From contig JAJRTE010000233.1 of the NCBI GenBank assembly GCA_024278455.1, positions 1-51,556 of the forward strand: DNA of 51,556 nucleotides, written 5' to 3'. The notes beneath the pieces are model-generated. The model ran no database searches, was not told where the DNA came from, and saw only the letters and a list, made by a program, of their open reading frames with translations. The position numbers and the translations under genes are program-made. The DNA is from Myxococcota bacterium. GTDB lineage: Bacteria > Myxococcota_A > UBA796 > JAJRTE01. Below, one piece after another: positions 34,028 to 44,800 of the stretch (the stretch's first letter is position 1; the number at the start of each line of letters is the position of its first letter).

Positions 34028-37000
34028 ATGCCTGATACTTTCCACACGCCCCCTCGAGCCGGCGACCTGCCGCCGGATTCCGGCAGGTCCGGTGGCGCCG
34101 GGAATCCGCCGCCGGCCCGCGTCACCGCGGTCGTGGATTTCGGGACTCCCCCCCCGATTCCGTTGATCCCGGAAGAGGCCTCGAGGACCGAGGCACTCAA
34201 CCGGGCCTTCTTCCGGGCCTTCATGGACGCCCCCGGGGAAACCGATACCGCCGCTGCCATCCGCATGTACCAGGACCTCAAGGAGGACGTGCTCGCCCGC
34301 ACCTATCGCTTCGGCCTGGTGAACAACCGGGTGTTTCGAGCGGAAAAATGCCTCGTGGTGCCCTACCTGATGTGCGATACGCTGGTTATCTACCGTATCG
34401 ACGAGGAGAACGCCGCCAGGGGAGGGGCTGTCACTACCCATCGGATCGACCCCGGTGCCCTCCTGACCGACCGGCTCATCGGCAAGATGGCCCGTGTCGT
34501 CGCCGAACCCATCGACCTCGAGTCGGCCATCTATGACATCGATCCAGACAGGCTGGAGGTCGGCCCCCTCGACCGGTTGCGCGACATCGCCGCACTCCTC
34601 GAGAAGGTCAACAGATCCACCAACCGGAACGCGGCTGTCTACTACCTGCGTCACCTGGTGGCGCGACTCGCCCGACCCGGGGGCATGCGTGCCGCGGAAG
34701 CCAAGAACCTCCTGCCCGAAGTCCACCAGGTGACTCGAGAACTGGTCACGTTCCTCGATAGCCAGTTGGCACGCCGGCTGCGCCTACTCACCCGCATCAC
34801 CGTGCGCAACCTCCCCGCCTTGCTCGGGCGTCCGAATCTCCTCGACCGGTTGTGGAGCGACACGATAGACTTGGCCGAGATCCACCTTGCGGGCAGCGCG
34901 GTGGTCAACGAGATACGCCGCACGACGCACCACGCCCTGGGGCAGCGCACCCTCCAGCTTTCTCGAGGGTTTCTCGCGTACCTCGAGACCGGAGACTGGT
35001 CAGCGCTCGAGGAACTGGGGTTCGCCACGCCTTCGCCGGCCGACCTCCGTGCACGGGAAGCCGGCACGGCCCGGCATATCGTCGGCCGAGTCGTGGGCGA
35101 CCTCGAGCGGCTGCTCGGGGCGACCGAGATCCTGACCAGGCTCACGAACTGGCGTGACAGCTTTGCTGACGCGCTATTGCGGTGCGACTCGGGGCGGTCG
35201 ATCCTCGAGGAACTCGCGACGCTGCTGGACAAAGGGGTGCGCGGCTCCAACCGGTGGACTTTCCTCCAGCAGGTTCGCCGCCTGAAGGCCGTGGGAGAAA
35301 GCTTCGCCACGCCTGGCGGTGCTGCGAGAGACTTCGTCGAGGGTCTCCGCGCGCTCGAGACCGTTCCTCCCGGCAAGCCCGGTTTCGATGCCGGGCGGAC
35401 GGCCCGTGAGGCCGAGGAGGCGGTCGGGGCGTTCGTCGAGGCGGTCCGGGCACACCACCAGGTGCCGCTGTTCTCTCGACTCGACGAGGTGGAGGAGGCC
35501 TACCGGTCGGGCAGGTACCTGGACACGTTCCACCACATCCGCGCGGCACGCCGGACCCTGGCCGGCCTGGCGGCTCGAGGCGGTTTTCCTGCGCAGCGAT
35601 ATCATCTCCAGGTCCTGGATGGCCTGCTCGAGGAGATGGGATACCTCGCGTTGCGGCACCTGGTTTCCGGCGCCCGTGGCGATCTCGACCTGGAGACCTG
35701 CTTCGAGATCATCCAGGGCTCCGTTCAGAACCTCGAGTTCGATGGGTTGCAATCTCGTGATCTGATCGACCTTTCGGACATGCTCGACACCGGCGTCCGC
35801 ACCCCGCAGGAACTCGAGAACGTGCTCGCCGCCATCGTGGGGTGCTATCACAAGATACGACGGCGCGTGACCTGGCCTTTCGAGGCCATGGCCGGCCGCG
35901 TGGGACTCGACCGGGACGAACTGCGCACGACCGTGGCGAACATCCAGAGGTACCTGCACGACCTGAACATCATGGTGGGATTTTGCGATGTGGCGCGCCG
36001 TCGTATCCAGGAGACGGTCGAGCGCGACGAGGCGTGGGGGGGCGCACGCCGCGCGGATGTCAGGGGCCTCCTCGCGACCGCCGAACGGCAGGGGGAGGAC
36101 GCTGCACAGGAGGGCTTCCCCGCGAACGGCTTTCCATTCCGTATCCGCCACATCTCCCACCGGGAATCGGTGGCGCCCATTGGGGGAGAGAAACGGCTCG
36201 AGGAGAATCTCCGGGACGAGTGCGGCGGCAAGGGGAGCGGGCTTCTCTACATCAACCATCTCAACATTCCGACTCGAGACGGCTTCATCCTGCCCACCAC
36301 GATTCCCCGGTGTCGCGCGCACCTCGAGCGGCGCCCGGAGTTGGAGGCGCGCATCTTGGCGCACCTTCGCATTCTCGAGGCCGACATCGAGGCGCGGAGC
36401 GGGGAGCGGCGGCGGTTCGGAGACCCTTCGTCGCCATTGCTTCTGGCGGTACGAGGGGGTTCGGTGTTCTCCATGCCCGGGATCCTCTCGACCGTGGTTT
36501 TCGTGGGCATGAATGACGAAATCGCCCGTGGACTCGCGCGAGATGGTCCCTGGCGGGCCTACGACTCCTACCGGCGGTTCCTCGCATCCTACGCCTGGTC
36601 CGCCTGGGGGTTCGACCTCGAGCCCTTCGACCTGGTGGAGCAGGCCAAGACGCGCTACGGGGTCAAGTTCAAGGAGGAGTTGCCGCCGGACGGCATGTGG
36701 GAGGTGGCCGAGGCGTCCAAGGCGATTCTCCGGGACCACGGGCTGGGAGAAGCGCTCGACACGATCCTCCACGACCTCCACGCGCAGCTCTTCGGGGCGG
36801 TCTACTCCATCTTCGACTCGTGGGATTCCGAGACCGCGCACCGATACCGCGAGATCAAGGGGCTGTGCCACTCGTGGCACACGGCGGTCATCGTCCAGGA
36901 GATGGCGTTCGGAAACCGCATGAACGCGCCGATCGAGCCGGGCATGGACGAAACGCAGGCTTCCTTGACTGGCGTGATCCCGCGCACCACCGTGGCCGAC

Positions 37001-37717
37001 AGCGGGATGTGGCGCCTGGAAGGAGAGTTCAAGTTCTCCGCCGCCGGTGACGACCTCGTGGGAGGTGTGACGTCCTCACGGTCCATTCGCGCGATCGAGG
37101 AGTTGCACCCTCTCATGCCGGTCCTCGAGCTGCGCCTCAAGTACACGATGACCAAGCTGCGCCGGTTCATGGGCATGGACCAGGAGATCGAGTTCACCGT
37201 GGACCGGGGACGGCTGAGTGTTCTCCAGGCCAGGGCCGCCGTGGCGGCCGCCGACCAGCCCGCGGACAGGTTCATCGACCCCGGTCCCCCGGTGGCGCGA
37301 GGTCTCGGTATCCGGGGTGGAGGCTTCCGCGGTTTCGTGGCCTTCGATGAGCAGGACCTCGACCTCCTGGCCGGGCAGGCACGCGCCCAGGACGACGTCG
37401 ACGGGGTCGTTCTCCTGATCGAAAATCCCACGCCCGACGACATTCCTCTCATCATCTCCGCCGACGCCGTGATGACGGCTCGAGGCGGTTCCACCTCCCA
37501 CGCGGCCATCGCAGTGAACGGCGTGGAGGACAAGCCTTTCTTCGGCGTCATGAGCGTTGTGGGCCTGGTGGTGCGACCCCACCGCAAGGAGGCGATCATC
37601 CTCGATGCGGAAGGCGCCACGAGGGCGCGCCTGGGACCGGGCGACGTGCTCTCTCTCCACGGTACGACCGGGGAAGTCTTCCTGGGCTCTAGGCGCATCG
37701 AGCGCGTAAGTGGCTGA
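34028..37717 (+). CDS. PPDK-related protein: PEP/pyruvate-binding ATP-grasp plus phosphohistidine domain
   Basis: The 1229-residue protein has a long helical N-terminal region of unknown family (1 to about 720). A PPDK-type ATP-grasp domain follows, with GGKGSGLLYINHLNI near 734, LLLAVRGGSVFSMPGIL near 810, and SWHTAVIVQEMAFGN near 950. The swivelling phosphohistidine domain holds the catalytic motif TARGGSTSHAAIA near 1150, with the phosphorylatable His. The C-terminal PEP-binding TIM barrel of PPDK and PEP synthase is absent; the chain ends shortly after GDVLSLHGTTGEVFLG. So it may make a phosphohistidine from ATP but cannot convert pyruvate and PEP alone. Rifampicin phosphotransferase and glucan-water dikinase show that such domains can serve other acceptors. 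AGGAG lies 8 nt before the ATG. Confidence 0.85.
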   Translation: MPDTFHTPPRAGDLPPDSGRSGGAGNPPPARVTAVVDFGTPPPIPLIPEEASRTEALNRAFFRAFMDAPGETDTAAAIRMYQDLKEDVLARTYRFGLVNNRVFRAEKCLVVPYLMCDTLVIYRIDEENAARGGAVTTHRIDPGALLTDRLIGKMARVVAEPIDLESAIYDIDPDRLEVGPLDRLRDIAALLEKVNRSTNRNAAVYYLRHLVARLARPGGMRAAEAKNLLPEVHQVTRELVTFLDSQLARRLRLLTRITVRNLPALLGRPNLLDRLWSDTIDLAEIHLAGSAVVNEIRRTTHHALGQRTLQLSRGFLAYLETGDWSALEELGFATPSPADLRAREAGTARHIVGRVVGDLERLLGATEILTRLTNWRDSFADALLRCDSGRSILEELATLLDKGVRGSNRWTFLQQVRRLKAVGESFATPGGAARDFVEGLRALETVPPGKPGFDAGRTAREAEEAVGAFVEAVRAHHQVPLFSRLDEVEEAYRSGRYLDTFHHIRAARRTLAGLAARGGFPAQRYHLQVLDGLLEEMGYLALRHLVSGARGDLDLETCFEIIQGSVQNLEFDGLQSRDLIDLSDMLDTGVRTPQELENVLAAIVGCYHKIRRRVTWPFEAMAGRVGLDRDELRTTVANIQRYLHDLNIMVGFCDVARRRIQETVERDEAWGGARRADVRGLLATAERQGEDAAQEGFPANGFPFRIRHISHRESVAPIGGEKRLEENLRDECGGKGSGLLYINHLNIPTRDGFILPTTIPRCRAHLERRPELEARILAHLRILEADIEARSGERRRFGDPSSPLLLAVRGGSVFSMPGILSTVVFVGMNDEIARGLARDGPWRAYDSYRRFLASYAWSAWGFDLEPFDLVEQAKTRYGVKFKEELPPDGMWEVAEASKAILRDHGLGEALDTILHDLHAQLFGAVYSIFDSWDSETAHRYREIKGLCHSWHTAVIVQEMAFGNRMNAPIEPGMDETQASLTGVIPRTTVADSGMWRLEGEFKFSAAGDDLVGGVTSSRSIRAIEELHPLMPVLELRLKYTMTKLRRFMGMDQEIEFTVDRGRLSVLQARAAVAAADQPADRFIDPGPPVARGLGIRGGGFRGFVAFDEQDLDLLAGQARAQDDVDGVVLLIENPTPDDIPLIISADAVMTARGGSTSHAAIAVNGVEDKPFFGVMSVVGLVVRPHRKEAIILDAEGATRARLGPGDVLSLHGTTGEVFLGSRRIERVSG

Positions 37718-37885
37718 ATGGCCCGGACGACGGGTTCGGGGGGCGTCGGTGCCGTACAGCCACGACGGGCCAGGCCCCGCCATGTGCGGATCCAGAGGAC
37801 GCGAACGGTGTGTCACCGGGCATGGGTCCACTCGATGTGGCAATCCTGCCCCTTCCGGCTCCGCGTGTCTTCTGCCGCCCCGGCG

Positions 37886-38740
37886 TCAGGGCGCTTCGAT
37901 ACGCATGGCGACACGCACCTCCCGGTAGGCGGCGGTGCGTGCCCCGTCGGCGTCGCGAACGACGATGGGTGGGAGGTCGCAGCGTTCTCCCTGCCGGGCG
38001 CAGCAAAACAGTGCCAGCAGCGGCTCGTGGCCGTCGCGGAAGATGACATCCTGCCTCGAGCGGAGCGTCATGCCCGCGTCCCGGATCGCTGCTTCCGGCC
38101 GTGGATCGCGCGCGTGGTGGCAGAAGCAGAACGCCCCGTCCGGGGCCAGGACGGTTGCCGCTGTCCGGCAGTAGTCGAAGATGTCGCCGTTGAGTTCCAG
38201 CCGGGCCAGTGCTCGGTGGTCGTAGGGAGAGCGCCGGACGGTACCGGGCACGAGGTAGGGCGGATTCGCGGCGACCAGGTCGAACGTTTCGCCGGGGCGG
38301 AACATGTCCGGGTCGCGCAGGTCCCCGGCGCGTACGTTCACGCGGCTGGTGATGCCGTTGTACGCCAGGGTTTTGCGGATGAGCGACACGCTCCTCGCCT
38401 GGAGTTCCACCGAGGTGAGGCGCGCGTCCGCAGGCATGCAGAGCAGAGCCATCAAGCCGACCGACCCGGTGCCGGCGCCCAGGTCGAGCAGCCGAAGCGC
38501 GCCGGGACGGGCGCGGACAGCCGTCCAGGCGGTGAGCACGTCGTCCGTGGCGAATCGGTGCCCTCGCCGGAGCTGGAAAATGCGCCAGTTCCCGGCCAGC
38601 CGGTTCACGGTTTCGTCCGGTCCCGGCGCTGCAGGAGCCGACGCTGCGGGAGGAGCAGGAGGATCGGGGAGGCCGGGCCCGCCATGCCGTGCCTCCACGT
38701 CGCCCGTACCGGCCCGTGATCCGTGGTCTCGAACTGCCAT
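37886..38740 (-). CDS. TrmN6-like N6-adenine methyltransferase
   Basis: The 284-residue protein has a Pro/Ala-rich head (about 1-40) and a Rossmann-fold SAM methyltransferase domain: RRGHRFATDDVLTAW, the SAM loop LLDLGAGTGSVGL, acidic VELQ, and the catalytic NPPY at AANPPYLVPG. FATDDVLTA together with NPPY fits the COG4123 group that includes TrmN6, which methylates A37 of tRNA1(Val). The substrate is assigned by family only. ATG 38740 has a GAGGTG about 7 nt upstream. It lies 81 bp downstream of the GT4 gene on the same strand. Confidence 0.82.
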   Translation of the reverse strand: MAVRDHGSRAGTGDVEARHGGPGLPDPPAPPAASAPAAPGPDETVNRLAGNWRIFQLRRGHRFATDDVLTAWTAVRARPGALRLLDLGAGTGSVGLMALLCMPADARLTSVELQARSVSLIRKTLAYNGITSRVNVRAGDLRDPDMFRPGETFDLVAANPPYLVPGTVRRSPYDHRALARLELNGDIFDYCRTAATVLAPDGAFCFCHHARDPRPEAAIRDAGMTLRSRQDVIFRDGHEPLLALFCCARQGERCDLPPIVVRDADGARTAAYREVRVAMRIEAP

Positions 38741-38821
38741 GCCGAACACCTCGTCTCTGGTCCCTCGATGGGGCGCAACGCCGGTCACCGCCGGCACTGT
38801 CCTGGGTTCCGGACGGCGTGC

Positions 38822-39901
38822 CTACGCCCGGGTGCGCGCGTAGAGAGCGTCGAGACGCGCCATCAGCGCATCGCGCGAGAAGCCTTCGGGAGCCCGGGCG
38901 GTCGTGCCCACCAGGTTCCGTATCGCCCCTGCCAAACCCTCCACGTCTCCCCACTCGAGGAGCGGGGGGCCACGGTACCACTCCGCAACGCCTCCGCTCG
39001 CCCACGCGGCCACCGGCACCCCCATGGTGAGGGCCTCGAGCCCGGTGATGCCGAACGGCTCTTGCCACCGCGATGGCATGATGACGACTCGAGCCGCCCT
39101 GTACCAACCGCCGAGCCTGTCGTGGGGGACCCATCCGGTGAGACGGCAGCCCCGACACTGCTCCTCGACGCCCGTTCGGAGCGGTCCGGTCCCCGCGATC
39201 ACCAGGGGAAGGTCGATCCCGGACAGGCGCCAGGCATGCACGGCATCGAGCACGCCCTTGGCACCCACCAGACGGCCGCAGAACAGCACGCACTCGGGCT
39301 GGTTACCAGCACCCAGGTCCTCGATGCCCCAGGCGAACGGCGGAATGACGTGCACCCGGCTCGGCACAACCCCCGTCGCGACCAGTTCGCGCTTCATGTA
39401 CTGCGAAAGCACCACCAGCGTCAAGCGGGACAGGGCAACGAGCCGCCTTTTCGTCAAGGCGAGGATATGGTCGAAATAGGCCGGGTCATCGAAACAGCCG
39501 GCGCACGTGTCTCTGGCCATCGGCGTCGTGCAGACCTGGCCGGACGCGGTTAGCTTGCCCCGGCCTGGACAGAATGCCCGGTGATCCTGCACGGTCATCA
39601 CCGCCGGCCATGCCGCCGCCTGCTCGAGCACCGCCGGGTTCACGACGTTGTGGATATGGACGACATCCGGACGGACCCGGTCCAGGAGCGGACCCAGGGA
39701 GCAAGACCGGGCCACGCGCGACGCGAGCCCGGGGACGACGTGGACCGGGCACGGAGCCTCGACACTGCCGTCGGCGTATCCCACGGCGAGCGCCACCCGG
39801 TGCCTTTCGATCTGGGCACCGATCACGCCGAGCATGTGGACGTCGGCACCGCCCCGTTGGCTCAAACGGTCGTTCAGGTGGAGAACGGCATAATCTCCCA
39901 C
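38822..39901 (-). CDS. Family 4 glycosyltransferase
   Basis: The 359-residue protein has a GT-B fold with an N-terminal acceptor domain (HLNDRLSQRGGADVHML) and the donor domain signatures VLFCGRLVGAKGVLDAV, then IMPSRWQEPFGITGLEALTM, which is the E-x7-E motif of GT4 retaining transferases. A CxxC segment (DTCAGC) sits near the hinge. It probably adds a sugar to a lipid-linked or surface glycan; donor and acceptor are unknown. The start is taken as GTG 39901, where the GT-fold begins (VGDYAVLHLND), but no strong ribosome-binding site is present and an upstream in-frame extension to 40099 exists. Confidence 0.82.
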   Translation of the reverse strand: MGDYAVLHLNDRLSQRGGADVHMLGVIGAQIERHRVALAVGYADGSVEAPCPVHVVPGLASRVARSCSLGPLLDRVRPDVVHIHNVVNPAVLEQAAAWPAVMTVQDHRAFCPGRGKLTASGQVCTTPMARDTCAGCFDDPAYFDHILALTKRRLVALSRLTLVVLSQYMKRELVATGVVPSRVHVIPPFAWGIEDLGAGNQPECVLFCGRLVGAKGVLDAVHAWRLSGIDLPLVIAGTGPLRTGVEEQCRGCRLTGWVPHDRLGGWYRAARVVIMPSRWQEPFGITGLEALTMGVPVAAWASGGVAEWYRGPPLLEWGDVEGLAGAIRNLVGTTARAPEGFSRDALMARLDALYARTRA

Positions 39902-40123
39902 GGTCTTTGTCCCATCGAAGCGCGGATTCCAGTTCGTTGCGTCCCCGCTCCGCTCCGTTCCGTTCGATGGCGCGCGCCTTCCCGCGGCGTGGCGCCACCG
40001 GCTCGAGGCATAGCAATTGGTCGATAGCGCGCATTGTACAGGTGCGAATGCGGCAAGAGAAGTGGTCCGCCACCCCGCGGTGTGCGAACGTAGTGACAAT
40101 CCGTCTACACAGGAGAATCTGTC

Positions 40124-41038
40124 ATGAAGCAGAACGCACCATGGTTTGTGTCCAAGAGCCTGGTCTCCCTTCGCTACCTGGCGCTCGCCGTCCTGGTCCT
40201 CGTGGCGATGGGAGCGGATCCCGGCTGCCCGACCGACGCGGACGGCGACGGGTATCCTGCCGGCGAGGATTGCAACGACAACGACCCCACGATCTACCCC
40301 GGCGCTCCGGAAGTCTGCGATGGTGTGGACAACGATTGCGACGGTGAAGTCGACGAAGGGTGCCCCGAACTCTGCAAGACCGATCTGGACTGCGATTCAG
40401 ATTCCTACTGCTTCTTCAAGGAAGGGTGCAGTGCCGAGGAAACTGGAGAGCCGGGCGTGTGCGAGGAGCGTCCTCCGATAGAATCCTGCCCGCGGCTTTG
40501 GGACCCGGTGTGCGGCTGCGATGGCAACACCTATGCCAACGATTGCGAGGCTGCGGCAGCGGGCGTCAACGTGGACTACCGGGGTGAGTGCGCGCCCACG
40601 TATTGTTGGGACAACTCGATGTGTCAGAAGGACGAGTACTGCTACTTCGCTGATTGCGCCCTCGAGACCGGCGTATGCGAGGAGCGTCCGGAGGCCTGTG
40701 CCGATGTGTGGGACCCGGTGTGCGGCTGCGACGGAAAGACCTACTCCAACGCCTGCTACGCGGCTTCGGCCGGCATGTCGGTGGACTACGAGGGCGAATG
40801 CAGGCCGGCGGCCGAAAGCTGCCTGGACAACACGATGTGCGCGGCGGACCAGTACTGCTACTACGAGGGGTGCGGGGCGAACTCGGGCCTCTGCGCCGAT
40901 CGTCCCAACGCCTGCGAGGAGGTATGGAAGCCGGTGTGCGGCTGCGACGGCAGGACCTACTCCAACGAGTGCTTCGCAGCGATGTACGGCGTTTCGGTGG
41001 ACTACGATGGCGAATGCAACATGACTTCCATCCGGTGA
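40124..41038 (+). CDS. Exported protein with one MopE-like repeat and three Kazal-type domains
   Basis: The 304-residue protein has a signal peptide (ALAVLVLVAMGADPG), one MopE-like block (DADGDGYPAGEDCNDNDPT, closing CDGVDNDCDGEVDEG) and three repeats, each a Cys-rich lead (CxxxSYCFF or EYCYFxDC) followed by a Kazal core: PVCGCDGNTYANDCEAAAAG, PVCGCDGKTYSNACYAASAG and PVCGCDGRTYSNECFAAMYG. Kazal domains inhibit serine proteases in animals and also occur in bacterial secreted proteins. The inhibitor role here is inference. AGGAG lies 8 nt before the ATG. It is transcribed divergently from the GT4 gene. Confidence 0.88.
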   Translation: MKQNAPWFVSKSLVSLRYLALAVLVLVAMGADPGCPTDADGDGYPAGEDCNDNDPTIYPGAPEVCDGVDNDCDGEVDEGCPELCKTDLDCDSDSYCFFKEGCSAEETGEPGVCEERPPIESCPRLWDPVCGCDGNTYANDCEAAAAGVNVDYRGECAPTYCWDNSMCQKDEYCYFADCALETGVCEERPEACADVWDPVCGCDGKTYSNACYAASAGMSVDYEGECRPAAESCLDNTMCAADQYCYYEGCGANSGLCADRPNACEEVWKPVCGCDGRTYSNECFAAMYGVSVDYDGECNMTSIR

Positions 41039-41851
41039 CTGCCCGTCGCCCGTGACGCGAAAGGGGGGGACGCGCTGCCCGGCGTATGCATCGCGTATCG
41101 GGTCGCGCGTGTCGCGTGTCGAGTTGCGAGTCGCGCGTGTCGCGTCGCGAGTCTCGAGCAGCTTCAGTCCCGGGCAGCGTCGACAGCGGACACGTGGCGC
41201 GTCCGTGCCCCCCCAATGCCTGAACGAACGCACCGGTGCGAGCCAACCGCGCTGTGCAGGACCCGAGTCGTTTCGCGGCGGACCGAGGCCGGTGAAACAA
41301 AATCACCTCCGGTTCCACGCCGAAAACGCCCTGGAAGGCGGGAGCCACAGCCTATCTGAAGCGGATTCCACCCCGGACCGACTACGACGCAAGAGGAGGA
41401 GAAAGCAGACAGTAGGTAGAGAAACGTGACGCCACGCACGACGTTGGCACCGGGACCGGTCGGCTCGCTCCCCCCCTCGAACCCCATCCAGTCGCATCAA
41501 ATCGTCCACCTAACCGGCAGCCTCGCGCCCAGATATTCAGCTCTCTTGAACGCACGGGGCGCGGGGACCCGTTCGCAGCCTCAAGATCCCCGGAAGCACG
41601 GAGCCGCAAGTACTCCCATCTCCCCCAAGCCCCTTGCAGCGCGGATCCCTCGTCGGGCGAAGCGCATGGGGGTGCGATTCCGTGTATGCTATGATGGAAT
41701 CGATGAGCACCAGGTGAACGGTGCGGCGTGACGCAATCGCCGGGCCGGGATAGCGCGGTCCCGGCCGGAGCGGGGCAGGGACGCGCAGTGGTAGCAGGTC
41801 GACGTTGCCCGTCCGCGCGACAAGGGCAGCCTGGCAAGCGGAGGCGAAGAC
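41039..41851. other. 813-bp intergenic region with a degenerate heptamer array
   Basis: The gap between two secreted-protein genes contains the GTNNCGN array at 41088-41157. The rest is a mix of short open frames with no ribosome-binding sites and no recognisable product. A TATGAT hexamer at 41690-41695 lacks a -35 partner at the right distance. The ribosome-binding site of the next gene (GGAGG, about 41840) is at the right end. Confidence 0.5.
41088..41157. repeat. Degenerate heptanucleotide tandem array, GTNNCGN type (10 units)
   Basis: Ten consecutive 7-bp units run GCATCGC, GTATCGG, GTCGCGC, GTGTCGC, GTGTCGA, GTTGCGA, GTCGCGC, GTGTCGC, GTCGCGA, GTCTCGA. The period is exact, while positions 3, 4 and 7 vary. 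It is intergenic, about 50 bp after the Kazal protein gene. Confidence 0.8.
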
Positions 41852-44800
41852 ATGGTGGCACAGCTTTCTCTCGACGGGAGTCGATGTCCATGGCACCAGC
41901 AGTACCGGCAGGGTAGCGGCGGGCCCGGGCAGCGTGGCAACGAGCGACGGACGCCGTGGCACGGCCGGTGCCGGTGGCGTTCAGACTGGCCGGCGGGACG
42001 TGCAGCAGCCATTCTCGGGCTGCTCGTGTTGGCATTTTCCTGCGCCTGCCAGGACATTCCAGGTGACGACGACTCCACGAGCGTTCCCCCATCGTCACCG
42101 GTCGCCGAACCGACATCCACGCCGTGGGAGGAATTCCTGGATCAGGACGGAGACGGGTACAGCGTCGAGGACGGGGACTGCGACGACACGGATCCCAGGG
42201 TCTATCCCGGCGGCGTCGAGATAGCCTACGACGGCGTCGATCAGGACTGCGACCAGGCCGATCTCACCGACGTGGACGGGGACGGCTACGACAGCCTCCA
42301 GGTGGGCGGCCCGGACTGCGACGACAGCAACCCGGACACCCATCCCGGCGCCGAAGAGACAGGCGACGGGCGGGACAACGACTGCAACGGGCTGGTCGAC
42401 GACGGGGTCGATACGGTGGACAACGACGGGGACGGCTACTCCGAAATGGATGGCGACTGCGACGATGCCGATCATCACATCTCCCCGGCCGCCGAAGAGG
42501 TGCCCTACGACGGGGTGGACCAGGACTGCGATGGAAGCGACCTGACCGACGCCGACGGGGACGGCCACGACGGGGGCACGGACGGCACCGACTGCGACGA
42601 CAACGACCCCAGCATCTCCCCGTCAGCGACCGAAGTCCCTTACGACGGTATCGACCAGGATTGCAGCGGCTCCGACTTGGACGACCTGGACGAAGACGGG
42701 AGCCCCGGCGGCCCTGCCGGAGACGACTGCGACGACAACGACCCGGCACGGAGCCCCGCTCTGGATGAAATCCCTTACGATGGCATCGACAACGACTGTG
42801 ACGGCCACGATCTCGAGGACGTGGACGCTGACGGGCATGTGGGCATGGAGGCCGGCGGTGACGACTGCAACGACGACGACCCGGCCATCCACCCCCAGGC
42901 AGCGGAGGTCCCCTACGACGGCGTGGACCAGGACTGCGACGGCGCGGACCTCAACGACGCGGATGGCGACGGATACGTGGCAACCCAAGCCGCCGGAGAC
43001 GACTGCGACGACAACGACGTGAATACCCACCCCGGCGCCACCGAATTTGCCGACGGCCGTGACAACGACTGCGACGGGAGTATCGACGAAAACCTCAGCA
43101 CGACCGACGACGACGGGGACGGGTACGCCGAGTCGGACGGCGACTGCAACGACTACGACGCCGCCACGCACCCCGGCGCCGAGGACGTCCCCTATGACGG
43201 GGTCGACCAGGACTGCGACGGCGCAGACCTCACCGATGTCGACGGAGACGGCTATCCCGGGGGCCTCGAGGGCACCGACTGCAACGACGAGGACGCGCTC
43301 ACCTGGCCTGGTGCCCAGGAAATCCCCTACGACGGCGTGGACCAGGACTGCGACGGCGCCGACCTCGACGACGTCGATGGAGATGGAACTCCCGGCGGCC
43401 CGGGCGGGCCGGATTGCGACGACGGCGACCCCTTCGCATACCCAGAGGCCTCTGAAGTCCCCTATGACGGCATCGACCAGGACTGCGACGGCGCCGACCT
43501 CGACGACGTCGACGGAGACGGGTTCGCCGCCTCGAGCACAGAACAGGGCACCGATTGCAACGACGCTGATGACACCATCCACCCGGATGCGGACGAAACC
43601 TGCGACGGCATTGACAACAACTGCGACGACATCGTCGATACGGACGCCGTGGACCGCCAGACCTTCTACGTAGACGGCGATCACGACGGCTTCGGGGACC
43701 CCGGCGCGCCGGTGGAAGCTTGCGCGGAAACAGATACCTGGATCCCTGACGACAGGGACTGCGACGACACCGACGCGTATATCAATCCCGAGGCCCAGGA
43801 GACCTGCGATGGCGTGGACAACGACTGCGACAGCGCCGTGGACGAAGACCTCTTGACCCCGTTCTACCGCGACGCAGACGGCGATGGCTACGGTGACCCC
43901 GATACCGTCCTCGAGGCGTGCAGCGCGCCCGGCGGGTATACCACCAGCCCCACCGACTGCGACGACAACGCCGCTGCCGTGTTCCCCGGAGCGGACGAAG
44001 TGTGCAACGAGATCGACGACAACTGTGACGGCGCTGTCGACGAGGACCAGCAGAATACCTACTATCGCGACGCGGACCAGGACGGCTACGGCGACTCCTC
44101 GCAGTTCGTCCTGGCATGCTCCCCACCACCAGGATATGTCTCCGACGACACCGATTGTCGCGACACCAACGACGCCATCCACCCGGGTGCACTCGAATAC
44201 TGCGACGGCGTCGACGACGACTGTGACGGCGCCATCGACGAGGGCGTTCTGGAAACGTTCTACCTCGACGACGACGGCGACGGGTACGGCGGCAACTTCA
44301 CCTCCCTGGATGCGTGTGTGGCTCCCGAAGGCTACGTGCTCTCGAACACCGATTGCGACGACAACGACCCCAACGTGCACCCCGGCGCGACCGAACTCTG
44401 CGATGAAGCCCTGACGGACGAAAACTGCAACGGCCTCTACAACGACCAGGATCCTACCACCGCGCAGGCCAGCATGACGTCGTTCTATCCCGACGCCGAC
44501 GGCGACGGTCACGGGGACGAGGGTGACGAGGGGACGCTCTATTGCAGCGCCCCAACCGGTGGAGGCGTGGTGTGGGTGACATCGAACGACGACTGCGACG
44601 ACACCCGTGCCACAGCCCATCCCGGCGCGGATGAACTGCCCAACGGGCTCGACGACAACTGCAACGGGGAGATTGACGAGGGGATATCGTTCTCAAGCTG
44701 CCTGGAGATCAAGCAAGCCGATCCATCGGCGGCGAGTGGCAACTATGCCATCGACCCGGACGGGCCGGGCGGGACCATCTCGCCGTTCCAGGTCTTCTGC

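Noticed and set aside
41685..41695. TATGCTATGAT as a promoter -10 for the large MopE-fibrinogen gene
   Set aside because: No -35 hexamer at the required distance.
42623..44620. 665-residue minus-strand open frame rich in Val
   Set aside because: Same antisense effect opposite the second large MopE-like gene.
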